From positions 42,494,501-42,558,500 of the forward strand of contig CM075671.1 of the NCBI GenBank assembly GCA_037962975.1: a stretch of 64,000 nt of DNA, in the 5' to 3' direction. The DNA comes from Clitoria ternatea (Eukaryota; Streptophyta; Magnoliopsida; Fabales; Fabaceae). Shown in pieces: positions 21,525-33,590 of the stretch. Made by a program: the position numbers and the translations under genes. Below the pieces are notes generated by a model. The model was given only the letters and a program-made list of their open reading frames with translations. It made no database searches and had not been told where the DNA came from. The stretch's first letter is position 1. Every line of letters starts with the position of its first letter.

Positions 21525-23111
21525 AATGAAGAGGAAGATGACTGATCTTTTACTTTGTTTATGTGTTATTTTGCTATTCTCAAGTTGTAATGACTTTGTT
21601 TAAATATTCTCTTGAACAATGTATTTTCTTTTCAGTGTAATGGAACTTTTATTTCTATGTTAAGTTGTTTGTTGTTATTTCTTTCCTGAATTGTATTGTT
21701 AAATTCATGCATACCATTCCTCACCATTCACCGCTATTTAGGTAAAAAGGAAAGTAATCTATCCTTTCATCTCATTGATTGATAAATTATAATAATTATG
21801 TTTAATTTAGAATCCATCTTAATAATTTAAAGTTTATTGATTCTCAGGCTTTAATTGGATAAATTAATTGAATTGCATTACTTGATTCATGATCCCTGTC
21901 CATAACCATTTCAATCCCATATTCTGTGTTTATTCAGCATGCTAGTTAGCAATTTGAATTTATGATCTCGCATTAAGTTTAGGGACATGATTGGCTGATT
22001 ACCTGTTAATTATTAGATTTTGAGCCTTTATTAATTCTTTTTTGGGTGTGCCTGCATTCTTGTTAGTGAGACAGAATTTGCTTCAGTACTTGCTAAGTGA
22101 TTATATGTTTGCCAATTGGAAATGATGAAGGCCTTCTTTGTTAATTTAGCCAGGGCTAAATTTAGTCATCCTAATATTATTAATTATCCTTTGACCCAAT
22201 AATTATATTTTGAGCCTGAGACCCTTTCATTCTACTTATATACCTAACTTTACAAGCCTATTTATCTGAGAAAAACCAAGTGAATTATCCCTGGATGTTC
22301 CACTGATGAATTGCTGAGTCTTATCTTATTGCTAGGGACTAGCAAGTTCTAAGTTTGGGGATGAAGAGTGTGCCTAACAGCAAAGCAAAGGACACACTCT
22401 GACCTTAATTATAGATGAGGGTTTTGAAAAAAAAGAGAAAAAATGAAAGAAAGAACAGCAAAAGCAAAAGAAAAGTTAAAAATTAGCAAAGAAGAAGGTG
22501 TAAAGCACCACAAGAAAAAAAATGGTATTGAAAAAAAATGAAAAAAATGGAAGAAAAAGAAAGAAAGAAAAAGTCCAAAGGACTGAAAGAAAAGAAGGAA
22601 GTACAAAGAACCCTTCATTTGAAAAATAATGAAAGTAAAAAGAGCTAGTTAGTAAAGGCATTTAAGTTAAGATTGAGGCAAGGCATCATGGGCATATCTT
22701 TTAACCCAACATTGACTAGAAAAACAAAAATAGAGTCTGTAGCCTAACCCCATTACAAGCTTAAAAAGCCCTTACTGATCCAATTGTGCCAGCATATGTC
22801 ATGATGTTTAGAACTGTTGCAAGCCTATGTTGATCTAACAATTATGCAGGTGATGAGTGCATTTAATTAAACCTATACACTGAGAGAAGAGTGAAACACC
22901 AATCCAGGAAGGAAAAGTATCACCAACTTGTTTCCCAAAGGAGGTGTGAGTAATTATATTTTCAGAATTTACGAAAAGAAAGCATGAAGAGTATTCAATA
23001 ATTATGGTATAAATTAAGTTAAGGAAAGGTTGATTGTTTTGAGTAAGTGCAAATTGATTTAATTAATCTGAGTATTTGCTTGAGGACAAGCAAGTTTTAA
23101 GTTTGGGGATA
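21525..23111 (+). other. Athila 3' non-coding region with purine tract and PPTs
   Basis: No gene is seen. It holds an internal AAGTTTGGGGA-like tract at about 22349-22360, a 200-bp purine-rich stretch at 22420-22620 (mostly A with GAAA/AAGA), and the terminal polypurine tract TTTAAGTTTGGGGAT just before the 3' LTR at 23112. The purine stretch gives open frames on the complement rich in Phe, which I treat as noise. Confidence 0.75.
23095..23111 (+). other. Polypurine tract of the Athila element
   Basis: AAGTTTGGGGATA lies immediately upstream of TGATAAGTC, the 3' LTR start. It is in the expected place for plus-strand priming. Confidence 0.75.
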
Positions 23112-24688
23112 TGATAAGTCTTGAAAAGACTTAATTATTTCATATTTATTTTAACTTAATTCATTAAATATTGTTTAGTTTGGTATCATTATTTAATAAA
23201 TTATCATTAATTCTGGTTTTATTTATTTATTTCAAAAGTGTTTAAATTATGTAATAAAATGATTAAAAATAATAATTAGTTAAATAAATTTGTTTATTTA
23301 TAAATTCACTAACCCAGCGTACATACGCTGGACAGCCAGTGTACAAACGCTAGGAATTATTTGTTTGCATGTGCAGGTGCAGTAAAATGCAATTCACGCT
23401 CAAGCTTGAAGGAACCACGCTCAAGCGTGAGGCAACATACAACCACGCTCAAGCATGCAAAGAAACTAAAGCGTGCAGAAGGAAACTTGACCACACTCAA
23501 GCGTGCCTCACTCACGCTTAAGTGTGAAGTCTAAATTGCAACCACGCCCAAGCTTGCCATACACGCTCAAGCGTGAGGATCTAGTGCAGTAATAATCACG
23601 AGCGCGCTTAAGCGCGAGCCATTCACGCTCAAGCGTGAAGGTGGTTATTTAACTTGCTGTTTTTCCCTCCAAATGAAGCGCTGCACCGTTGCTGATACTG
23701 TTCGCCTGTTGTATATTAATAACTTAAGTATTGAGTTATAATTATTTATTTATTTGTAATTATGTATTTAGTTTAGTTAGTTAATTATTAATTAAGATTT
23801 CTTTGTAATTAATTAAGCTAGTTAGTTAGTTGCCTATATATATACTTGCACATACTCTGTAAAGTGTGTGGAGGAAGCAGAGTATAGAATATAACACAAT
23901 TCATTTTTCCATTTCCAATCTCTCTCTAATTCTTTTCTCTCTCTAAATTCTCTCATCCATGTCTCTTCACATTCCTTCGTCAGAATCCATTTCCATGGGT
24001 CTCTAAACCCCTAGGGTTAGGATTACGAAGGTTTGCAATGAATTCTTGAAGGTGTATTGAGGAAGTCAATTTCTAATTCTTGAGGAGAACAAGCTGAGGA
24101 GTGGATATGCTTTGCTGGATTGACAAATCCAGATCTGATGAAGAATCTTACCAGTGAGGAATCATGGTTGAGACTTAGGTAACTTCTAGCTTCCTAACTA
24201 ATTTAGGCCTAGTAATTAGGTGAATAGTTAGGGTTCAACCCCCAATTTCGCATTAGATTTCTCTGTTATTGAGCACCTAAGGGATTAAGGTTTAATGCTT
24301 AGGAATTAGTGTTAGTTACCTAAGGAATTAAGGATTAACCATCTGTGAATTGTCCTCATGAGTCTGAAGCTTGATTGAACCTTAATTACACGTTTCTTGA
24401 TGAAATTATAAGCTGAAGTAATCCTAACCTATCTTCTATTAATCACATTTCACTTTTTTACTGCTTCTGAAAACACAAAAACATAGAAAATATAAAACAA
24501 CAAAAACAGAATGAATTGAATCTGCTTGCATTGGTTCAGCTTGTATTAGTCCAAGATTGCAGTAATTACCACAATCCCTGTGGGAACGATCAAATATATT
24601 ACAAATTTAACGATTGGTGCGCTTGCCAAAAGAAAATAAATCCTCCGAGAATTATGCATCAAGTTAATAGCTCAGGATTTACACACCA
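23112..24688 (+). repeat. 3' LTR of the Athila element
   Basis: This 1577-bp copy of 11768-13337 ends CACACCA and is followed by the TSD TGGAA. It carries the same palindrome block (23312-23640) and TATA box (23835-23845). Relative to the 5' LTR it has an extra motif copy near 23440. Confidence 0.95.
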
Positions 24689-24693
24689 TGGAA

Positions 24694-26112
24694 CTTAAAT
24701 CCTTGAGTTTTGCTTAGTATGTATTCGGTGAGGATGATGGATTATATAAATGATGATAGTGGAATACATGAATGATGGGTGATTTAGACCTTGAGTGTGT
24801 ATGCATATATTATTTGAAGATCTTGAAAGTTTATGTTTTTGTATGATGGTAAAAGGATGTAGCTGAAAATAATATGGTATTTTATTGACAATTATGTTGC
24901 TGGAAAAATGTATGTTCAATTGATGTTTTAGTGTTCCTTGCTCTTAATAATTTTGTGTATGATAATTGCTTGGAAACCGTGGGTTATGGGAGAAATTAGT
25001 GATGTTTGTGTTGCTTGAAAATACATATTTAATTGGTGTTTGTTGTTTTTAGTTCTTGAAAATTTTGGTGTGTGATGGTTGTAGGGTTAAAAATGTAAAG
25101 ATTAGTTGAGACTAAGTCCTTAAAAAGTATAAGGTTTTATACTAAAAGATTTTGGTCTAAAGAGTGTTCGTGGAAAGGATGGTGATTGAGGCATAAGTGA
25201 ATAAGGGACCTAATGTAGTGATAAAGACATAAATATATTGTGATTGATTTAGGTAGGTTTTATTGGAGATTAGTGTGATACTTTTGAATGATGAATGAAT
25301 GTGTAATTATATGGATGGTATGGTGTAGTTAATATTATATCAATGATTGTTGTGCTAAATGACTATGTCATCCATGGCAATATGATGAGATTAAATATGA
25401 TTAGGGTATAGTTTCACAAGAAATATGTTATGTCTGATAATTGTTTGATGTGAGTTTGATGATGATGTGAATCTTAGGATGATGATTATGAGGGAAATTA
25501 TATCCCTGATTTAAGTTATATCTATGTGGTATGTGATGACATAGTAAGGGGAAACGTCAGCAATGATGGACTTCCTGTTGAGAGGTGGACAAGTAGGGTT
25601 AGCGTCTCACCTTTACGCTTTTGGTTCAGTATGGTTAGCGGGCTATCAAAGAGACGTTGTATATGAGGCAGATTACCTTTGATCCCCGAAGATCTTCCAG
25701 TCGAATTGGATGCATAGGCTATGAGATTTCCTTTTCTTAGAATAGACGTTGGAACGATAGAGAGCATGGTTCAAAGAAAAGAAGAGTTACCTCATCCTCG
25801 TGGCTTGACCTTCTTCCAACAAGGTGTGGATGATGAACATCGAAGAGCATTCTGGAGAGTTAGGGCTAGCTTCAGTGAGGGAAGGACCAACAGAACATTG
25901 GTCTATCATGAGGATACCTTTTCCCTCTTATGTCAAGGATCCCGATTTAGAGTGACATACCTTGAATTAGGATTCCTATAGAAGATAGATTGTCACCGAG
26001 GCTAGCAGCAGTAGTGGGATCCGTTCGTCGGATGGACCCTGATTAGGTTACTCTCAATTAAGTACGACAACCTAGTGGAAGGGATTTATCCTAGTTAACC
26101 AAGGGTATCACA
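24694..26112. mobile_element. Long solo LTR, right part (continues from 10027-11767)
   Basis: This completes the LTR interrupted by the Athila element and ends ...GGTATCACA before the TSD CTTAA (26113-26117). A GC-richer part with short open frames (25520-25980) shows no recognised domain; I regard it as LTR leader sequence. Confidence 0.78.
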
Positions 26113-27298
26113 CTTAAGGCTTAAAGATTTTAAAAGCTTACAAAGATGATCATATAAGGTAATAGCTAAGCCAAAAGAGGGCTACATGTATACTTCTTCA
26201 TCCAAATCTCCATGAAAGAAATTTGTGTTAACATAAAGTTATTTAACATGTCAGTTTTGAGAAGCTACCAAATAAAGGAGGAATTGAATGGTTGTCATTT
26301 TGGTAACAAGGTTGAAAGTTTTCAAGTAATCAAGGCCTTGGATTTAAGTTAAACCTCTTTCCGTTAGTCTAGCTTTGTGTCTCTCAGTATTACCAATGGC
26401 ATGATACTTAGTTTTAAGAATCCATTTACAACTTGTAGGTTGCTTGCTAGGAAGGGGGAGTGATATTCCATGTTTTATTGGCTTCTAAGGCTTTCGATTT
26501 ATTATGTATAGCCTCCTTCTAGCATTAGCGTTTAATGGCTTGTTTGTGTGAAGTAGGCTTAGGGTAAGTTGACATGTTGAGGATAAAATGTTTGTAGCAT
26601 TGAGATAACTTGTCATAGGAAAAGTGCTTTAAAATCAGTTATTTGGGGGAGGTTTTAGATTCAAGTGTGGAGGATTTGATTATATGGTAGTGATACTCAT
26701 TAAGGTGTGTGAGGGTTTTCTTAGACCTGATGAAATTGATGATTGTTAGGAACATATGAATAAGGTTGGTGTTTGTCAAGGATATCTTGATGAGAGGTTT
26801 AAGGATCAACAAGATTATAAAAAGGTTAGGTAAGAAAAATGGATGATTGTTGGAAGTCTTCATTGATTTAAGGCATAAAGGGAAATTGATATTCATAGAA
26901 GTAAACATCTAGGGAAATAAACAACTCCCTGCTATTGATGTCAAGAAGAATGTATCCTTTTATGCCAAGTTTACATCCTAAGAAGACATACTTTCTAGAT
27001 TTTGACTCAAGTTTTTTTCTGTTGGTTTGTAAGGTAGAAGCATAGGTAAGACAAGTAAACAACTTAAGATAGCTGATTTTAGGTACTTTTTCAGACAAAA
27101 TATGATGAGGAGAGAAATTACCCAAAGTTGAATTTGGTTGTTTGTTGATAAAATATACTACATGACTAAACGTATAATTCCAAAAACATGTTGGAATGTT
27201 GGACTGGAAGATAAGGGCTCTTACAGTGGATAAAAGTTCTCACATCTATGAGCAAGCACACTCATTAGTGTAGTACGAGGAGTGTTTTAGACCCCAAG
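26113..27298 (-). pseudogene. Old copia pol, 5' half (integrase end and RT start)
   Basis: Minus-strand translation gives ELLSTVRALIFQSNIP and FWNYTFSHVVYFINKQP (integrase core end, about 27130-27240), then PKISYLKLFTCLTYAS and KYVFLGCKLGIKGYILLD (26868-27125). RT begins at about 26440 with CKWILKTKY, continues through HGDLDEEVYM at about 26190, and stops at HLCKLLKSLSLK, where the CTTAA site lies. The remainder of RT is at 9023-10026, so this is the same gene split by 16 kb. Stops are frequent. Confidence 0.88.
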
Positions 27299-28603
27299 TG
27301 TAGAACCCACGAAGAGTATAATTGCAACCACGTATTAGAGCTCTTTAAATGTTAAGCAATTTAGAGAGAGTTATTTTAAAGTGATTGAAAAGTAAATTGT
27401 AGAAAATAAAAATGACTTAGTGTAACAGAATAGTATTGTGTAATACTACGATCTATGATTTCTAAGTCAGAGGCTTCAGATCCTCCTATGACTTCTCCCA
27501 CTTGTTCCTCGATTAAGTCCGCTTTAAAGTTTTCCAGCCAGATATCTTAAGGCGTTTACTGGTCACTCATTCTAATACTATTAACGTTGTGCTACCATAT
27601 GTTACTCTCTAATAATCTACCCTAGATATCATAGCTAAGCCATGTCCCAAGGTTCATAAAGAGCTAACCAAGCTTGTGAATCCAATCACTTATCACTAAC
27701 TATGAATGTAAGTGATAGTACCAAGTACTTACGACTACCTCTTCAACACTCACTCTAATGTCTAGGTTCAGTAGCGAACAACAGTACAATCTCTTGCATG
27801 CTCACTAACTAACGGTAGAATAAGGGTAATCAAGTCCTAAACGAGAGATCATGCAATGAATTAGGTAATTAACCCATAAATAAAACATAAAAGAGGGGAA
27901 CTTTATTATGGTTCAAAAGGAATACGTCATAGAACTCACCACATCCTTATAGCATGAGGTTTAGTTCAATGTATATATGAAAAAAAGTACTTAAATCAAC
28001 CATGAAGTCATAAATCATAATTTAAGACCAAATAAAAAACACCCGTAGTTGACCGCTCAAGATGCCATAACACTTTCATAACAATAGAGATAGATAAGGA
28101 TGGAGGTAGGAAGAGGCTAGATGCCTTAACTTTGTGTTATCAAACCTTTCTCTTGCTTCTTTCAATCACACTTTCGTTGTTGCTCTCAACAATGTCATCC
28201 TGTGTATTTTGTTCACCATGTCTTCCTAATGCGCCTGAACACGACCAATGTTCATATGAACATGGGTCATGCTCACTTGCATGTTAATGTCTTTGATGTC
28301 CATAGGTCATGATAAAGCAAACAGGGTCGTGCTCAGCACCTAATGTTTGCACACTAAATTTGAATCTATATACGACCGTGCTAAATTAAGCACAGGTCAT
28401 ACTCATAGAGTGACTCCAAACTTTATTTTTCTAAGGTTCTTTGCTCATGTTTTGTCCTTTTCCACTCTTTTTGACCTAACATTGTCTCATTATGCTTCCT
28501 AAAATATTTCAAGATATTAGCTTATTTTAACATTAAACTAATACATTCATATTAAAATAAGCTAAAAATACTTAAGATAAAATAGTATTTTTACAGTTTA
28601 TCA
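27299..28603 (-). repeat. LTR-like sequence, possibly an Athila/Tat-type solo LTR
   Basis: On the minus strand it would run from TGATAAACTG (28603) to GGGTTCTACA (27299), with TG...CA ends and about 1305 bp. The start resembles that of Athila LTRs, and the interior has repeated GACC/CACGACC-type words (28220-28420). I could not find a matching 5-bp duplication (CCAAG versus CATGG), so the insertion model is unproved. No coding domain is present. Confidence 0.45.
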
Positions 28604-29039
28604 CATGGGTTGCTATGTGGTATTCAAATAATGTTATTTCTGACGTGCTCGTCTTTTTCCTTCCGTCAACAAAAAGATTCAAACTTTTCTCTCTAATATA
28701 TTCTATAAGCAAAAGGACTAGCTTTTATCACGGTTACATCTCTACCTTCTCTTCTTTGATGTTTTTTTTGTAAAAAAAGTCAAGCATTTTTGTTACATCT
28801 ATAATTTGAAATATCAAAATTAATGTTTGATTTATGTGAGCAGACCTAACCAATTGTTTTATTTGTCCACCCAAAGACTCAAAACATGCCTTACCCAAAG
28901 TGTTTATCGAAAGAAATTGGGCCATTATTTTGGGATGATTGGTTTTGTTGGAAGGGTAGTTTTGAGCTTGAAACCGACCAAACTAGACCATTGCCTATTC
29001 CTAGTGATAATAGAAAAATTATTAGATGATTCGAAAAAT
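28604..29039. other. AT-rich spacer, no gene recognised
   Basis: Open stretches on both strands near 28730-29130 are short, overlap each other and show no known domain. Confidence 0.5.
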
Positions 29040-29421
29040 TACTATTCTCTAGTATTAGATATAAGTAAATATAAGTAAAATTATATTTTTTATTTATTAA
29101 ATTTTGTCTATTAAATATATTTCTTTGGGTCATATTTATATGTCACTTTTTAAAAGAAATCTTTGGTCTTAAATATAAGTCACCAAGGATTAATTAAAAG
29201 TTTTCACTTCTATCCTTTATACACTTCTCAAAGGTTTCATTAACAATATGAGAGAAAATGTAAAAAAAGAAAAGAGATAATACATTTAGTAAAGTTTGTT
29301 GGATATACAAAAGTATAGTTAGAAAATAATTATATTTTGACATAGATTTTATAATTTAACTACTATTTCTTGGTTTTGATAATTCAATTGAAGTCATTTA
29401 TAAATAAAATCAAAGGGAGTA
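29040..29421. mobile_element. Possible Stowaway-like MITE
   Basis: It is about 382 bp. The left end TACTATTCTCTAG and the right end (complement TACTCCCTTTGATTT) are loosely inverted, with TA at the borders. The interior is AT-rich with ATATAAGTCA-like words, as in Tc1/mariner-derived MITEs. The terminal repeats are poor, so this is a suggestion. Confidence 0.4.
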
Positions 29422-30036
29422 TATATTTATAAAACAACTAATTCTAAGAAACTATTTGATATATGAGAAATTGGTTATTTTTTTATAAAACTGTTACTTC
29501 CATATTAAGATATTAGAAACTACAAAGGTATTATAAATAAATCCACATATAAAAACATGTGACAAATGACAATGGGGGAGGGATGCAGCTTTTTTGGGGA
29601 CAACAATGAGACCATCCGTAAGGTTTGTTACTGTGAGAAATTCCTTTGCCTAAACAGTCCACCCAGCTTGCTGAACAGTCACTCTCTTGTCTCCCCTTTT
29701 CCCCCCTTCTTCCCTTTTTTACTTTGGAAGCAAAAGCTTTGATCGAGGCTCAGTGGTGCCATTCCATAGCAGAGACTAGAATGTCTACAAAATATAGTGT
29801 CATCGGTTTTATTTTATTTTTTTAAGATTTTGCCTTTTGTCAAGAAATTTGTTCTTAGAAGGTATCACTGTTCTATATTGGATAATAAACTAAGAATCCT
29901 TTAATAACTTTAATGTGATCAAACACTAATAGTTAGATCGCACATTTAAAAATTATAGAATATGAGTGAATGTGAAAGTTATTAAGAATCTTATATTATA
30001 TTAGCTCTTATCTTTTTCATAAGACTTAATAATTTA

Positions 30037-30039
<3 letters not shown>

Positions 30040-30073
<34 letters not shown>
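30040..30073. repeat. (TA)n microsatellite
   Basis: An uninterrupted run of TA dinucleotides of about 34 bp. Confidence 0.95.
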
Positions 30074-30076
<3 letters not shown>

Positions 30077-31214
30077 GAAATCTAATAATAAATTTTATTT
30101 TCTTACAACAAAAATATAATTATTTTAGTTAAATATATTAAATTTATCAATTATTTTAGTTGAACTTCTAAAATTATTTCAATATTAATGAACTAATTAA
30201 GAAATAGTAACTCCCTATATTCTATTAATAACGAAGGGAAAAGAACCCTATTAATTGATATGGATATGTTTTGTAAAAAGATCATATCATACATTGTAAA
30301 CAGAAAAAAAGAATGTCCTGTAAAAAAAATTAAGAAATTTTTTAAAGAAATGCCTTGTATAAATGATCGGAATATGTATATATCTTTAATATTTGAGGGA
30401 GAAAGGTAGAATATGATAGGATTGGTTTCAAGACTATGTGTGAATGTATATTGAAATTAAATGGGCCTGATTCAATTGACAAAATACTTTTATTCTAAAG
30501 AACAAGTTAACAAAAAATTTTTTATGAGAAACCAAAATTTAAAAAATATTCAAAATTAATATTAATGTGCTCTATTTAATTTTTAAGTCAAGCTTAATAA
30601 TATTTGTTTGCATAAATATGTTTTTTTATATAAAATATAGGTATTTTGATTTTAGTTTTTATAAAATATTTTTTTTCTTTCACGTTATCCCTTTTATCAG
30701 TAGAGGAATCTAGGGATTTAGCGTGGGACTAAAATAAACAAAAAAAAATCACGCTAAGATCATACGGTGTGGGACACAACCTCCCATGCTAAATTTTCCC
30801 ATGCAAACACAGTGTGGAAGGCTGACTTCTACGCTAACACTTGGCATGGGACCATATAACAATGGCTCAATTATTATCACATAACAATATAATAGATTCT
30901 TCTTCCATTGAAGGAACTACACTTAGTTTAAATATGAACTTTCTTATCAAGACTACCTCTTTATAACATTTTGGGTCATCATCATTATGATCAACCTCAT
31001 TTGTCATTTCATCTTGCACCATTAGGTTTAATATATGTGGTGTATAAAGAACTCAAATTATTACAAAAATAAGTAGATTACATGACTCATTAGATCTTAG
31101 GCATACTTAATTTATTCTCAACAATCTCTCACTTCCACTAGAGTCAATCTATTATGTATTTTGTTCACCAAACTTGGCGTAGGACTTAATGTTGCACGTC
31201 AAACTTGACCTTTT

Positions 31215-31215
31215 A

Positions 31216-31262
<47 letters not shown>
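31215..31262. repeat. (ATT)n microsatellite
   Basis: About 16 perfect TTA/ATT units. On the complement they read as a poly-Asn run in a spurious frame. Confidence 0.95.
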
Positions 31263-31264
<2 letters not shown>

Positions 31265-31482
31265 ACATGGGAAATAAGAAAATACACTATACATAACGAG
31301 AAACCAATGTCTATAACGAGAGAGGTGAGGGTCGTTGCTATGTTTGAGTGGGCATGCTAGGTATGCTACTGCTGAACTTGGTCTTGATGGTGATGACACG
31401 GGTGTTCATCCTCCTCTTGAGAAACTGAATAATCGTCCAGTCTAGCATCATAAGGTTGATGGCTAGCCCTGGACGATGCAAT

Positions 31483-33585
31483 GTGTAACATCGCATTTTT
31501 TACCTAAGTATGTCTATTTAATGTAAGATGCATACATGTCATGGGCAAGATTTCTAAGATTTTAGTTTATCCTTTGAAGAGTATGAGCTACTTGTATCTT
31601 ATTCGACAGTCTCTCAAAATATTCTAATCAAAAACTCTCTTTCATTTGATCAATAACGGTCGATGTCATTTCAATTATTAAAATTTACTATTATTTTTCC
31701 AACAATTAATTAGTTAACTATTTTACTCATGATATTTTTAATTTTTACTTTCTTTGTCAAATAACCTTGACGGTAATAGTTTATTATTTTCATAACTATT
31801 TTTGTTATTAGATTTACAACTACTTTTATATCTATTACGCATAAAATTACATTAATTTTGTAATTAAATATATTAAATTCTTATCTTATTCAATTTTTCA
31901 GCTCACTATACCCTGCACTCTCATTTTCTTTCTCCGACTTTATTTGACAAGCTTTAATGTCATCTTTTAATTATTTACTTATTTATGTTAGAATTTGTCA
32001 TTAATGATGCATGTGTAAGTAGCATATTCAAGCACCATCTTTTGTTTCTATCCACGTATTGTTTCCCACTCCCACTTGCCATTTTATTATTTTTTTTACT
32101 TATCACTCACCCTATAATGGACTAAAAAGCTAGCCTTTATAATTTGTTGTCATTTAAATTTTCTTTTGAAAATATTAACTATACTAAATCATATTATGCA
32201 TTTTATACATAAAAAAATGTTATTAAAGGAATTAATTATGAGTATAATTTTCTTATAGTCTTCTAGAAAGAAACTCCCACTAATTGAGTTCTAAGTCTTT
32301 GGTCTTCAAAATTATTGAGATGTAATAACTAACTTTAACATTAATTTCTCTCTTAAAATAATTAAACCTTTCTTCACAACCACTCACTTCAGACCTCTTC
32401 TTTTCTTAACCACACGGACATTTGTTTTACAAACTAAAGATAAGTCTAGCCTTCTCTTTTCTCTCCTCTTCTCAAAATATGAAACTTTTCACACCATTTC
32501 TGCCCTTGTTAGAGTTCTTTTCTAGAAAAATGTTTAACTACAAAGTTGTTCCTCTTCTTCTAATCTTTTTATCAAGACCAAAATCACCAAAATTCATTGA
32601 GTATCAAGAGAGATAATACCTCAAATACAAAAACTGCTCCAACACAACCTCTATTTTAGTGATGTTTATAGATGAACCATTTTAGCTTATTTCCATTCAT
32701 TTTCTGGACAAACTTAAAACATGAAAGTTGTTTCTCCCTCTCTCATGCTTCCTACAAGCTAAAGAACACCAAAATCTATCAACTAGAGAAATAGATACAC
32801 CTCAAACACTAAGATTGTTCCAGAATTTCTTGTTCTTACATTGTCTCTTAAATATGTTTGATTTTAGCCTAGTTCCATCCATCATCTCAAGAATCTTAAA
32901 ACCCAAAAGTTGTTCCTTTATGTCTTAAGTTTCTAGAATCAAGATTCATACAAAAACATCAAGAAATAAAGATGTTATGTCCCAAATAATATATTATGTC
33001 AAAGAAACAACATCAAATTTAGGTAGAAACTTACTCTCACTTTTTTATCATTTTTGTGCCTCAAATATCTTCAACCTCCAAATATATAAAATCTTTATTT
33101 TTTGTTTACTTTCTAAAGAATCCATATTCATCAATTTTGGATGAGTCATGCGTGAGATATGCTCTAGACACTAAGAGATGCCCATAAAGTAAGTGCTAAG
33201 AGTAAAGGGGACCAGAAGTAGAAAGCTTGGACTAGGAGGCTCTTTGTTTTCAAACAACACCCTTCATTAAGGTAAAGGGGAGTGAGATAATATAATACGA
33301 AAAGATATAAGTATAACGGGAGGAGTCCCATACTCGTTTTAAATTTAAAATAACTATGATATTTTAAAGTAATATTTATTATTACCTTGGATAAATGAAT
33401 TAAAACTTAAAATACTTATATATTGTGTGACTTATCTTGATTGACTCGAAATAAACTATGATGAACTTATATGCCTACTAGATTGTTTGGACTCGTTATG
33501 GACCGTAAGATATGATGATTGGACCACTATGACCTTATACGGACTTTAATAATCAAATCACCTTAAATTAAAATGAACTATGGTG
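31483..33585. repeat. Possible long-LTR start and threefold diverged repeat
   Basis: TGTAACATCGCATTTTTTACC at 31483 resembles the first bases of the three proven long LTRs in this window, but no partner end or TSD was found. From about 32535 to 33000 three diverged copies of a roughly 180-bp unit can be seen, each with AAAGTTGTT (near 32541, 32726, 32907) followed by a CAAGAAAT/CAACTAGAGA-like word and an ATACCTCAAA-like word. Short open frames here have no domain. Confidence 0.4.
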
Positions 33586-33590
33586 ATTAT

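Larger units (their letters stand above)
11768..24688 (+). mobile_element. Athila-type Ty3/gypsy retrotransposon with envelope-position ORF, TSD TGGAA
   Basis: This is a full-length element by structure. LTRs of 1570 and 1577 bp begin TGATAAGTC and end CACATCA or CACACCA. The TSD TGGAA is at 11763-11767 and 24689-24693. After the 5' LTR comes a primer-binding site complementary to the tRNA-Asp 3' end, then gag, protease, RT, RNase H, integrase, a motif-rich spacer, an env-position ORF, a long 3' non-coding part and a polypurine tract. This order, the PBS and the gag and protease motifs identify Athila. It is inserted in the long solo LTR. Several stops and two or more frameshifts make it non-autonomous now. 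Confidence 0.95.
29422..31482. other. AT-rich intergenic DNA with two microsatellites
   Basis: No gene is recognised. A short patch at 30715-30850 repeats words like GCGTGGGAC and CCCATGCTAA in both orientations, reminiscent of the subterminal repeats of a CACTA or similar DNA transposon, but no terminal repeat was found. Confidence 0.5.

Noticed and set aside
22409..22661. Phe-rich membrane-like frames on the minus strand
   Set aside because: They are translations of a purine-rich non-coding tract of the Athila element.
25721..25981. 86-codon plus-strand frame with many charged residues
   Set aside because: It lies in the leader part of a solo LTR, overlaps an open complement and matches no family.
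31199..31399. Minus-strand frame with a long poly-Asn run
   Set aside because: The run is the ATT microsatellite; there is no protein family.
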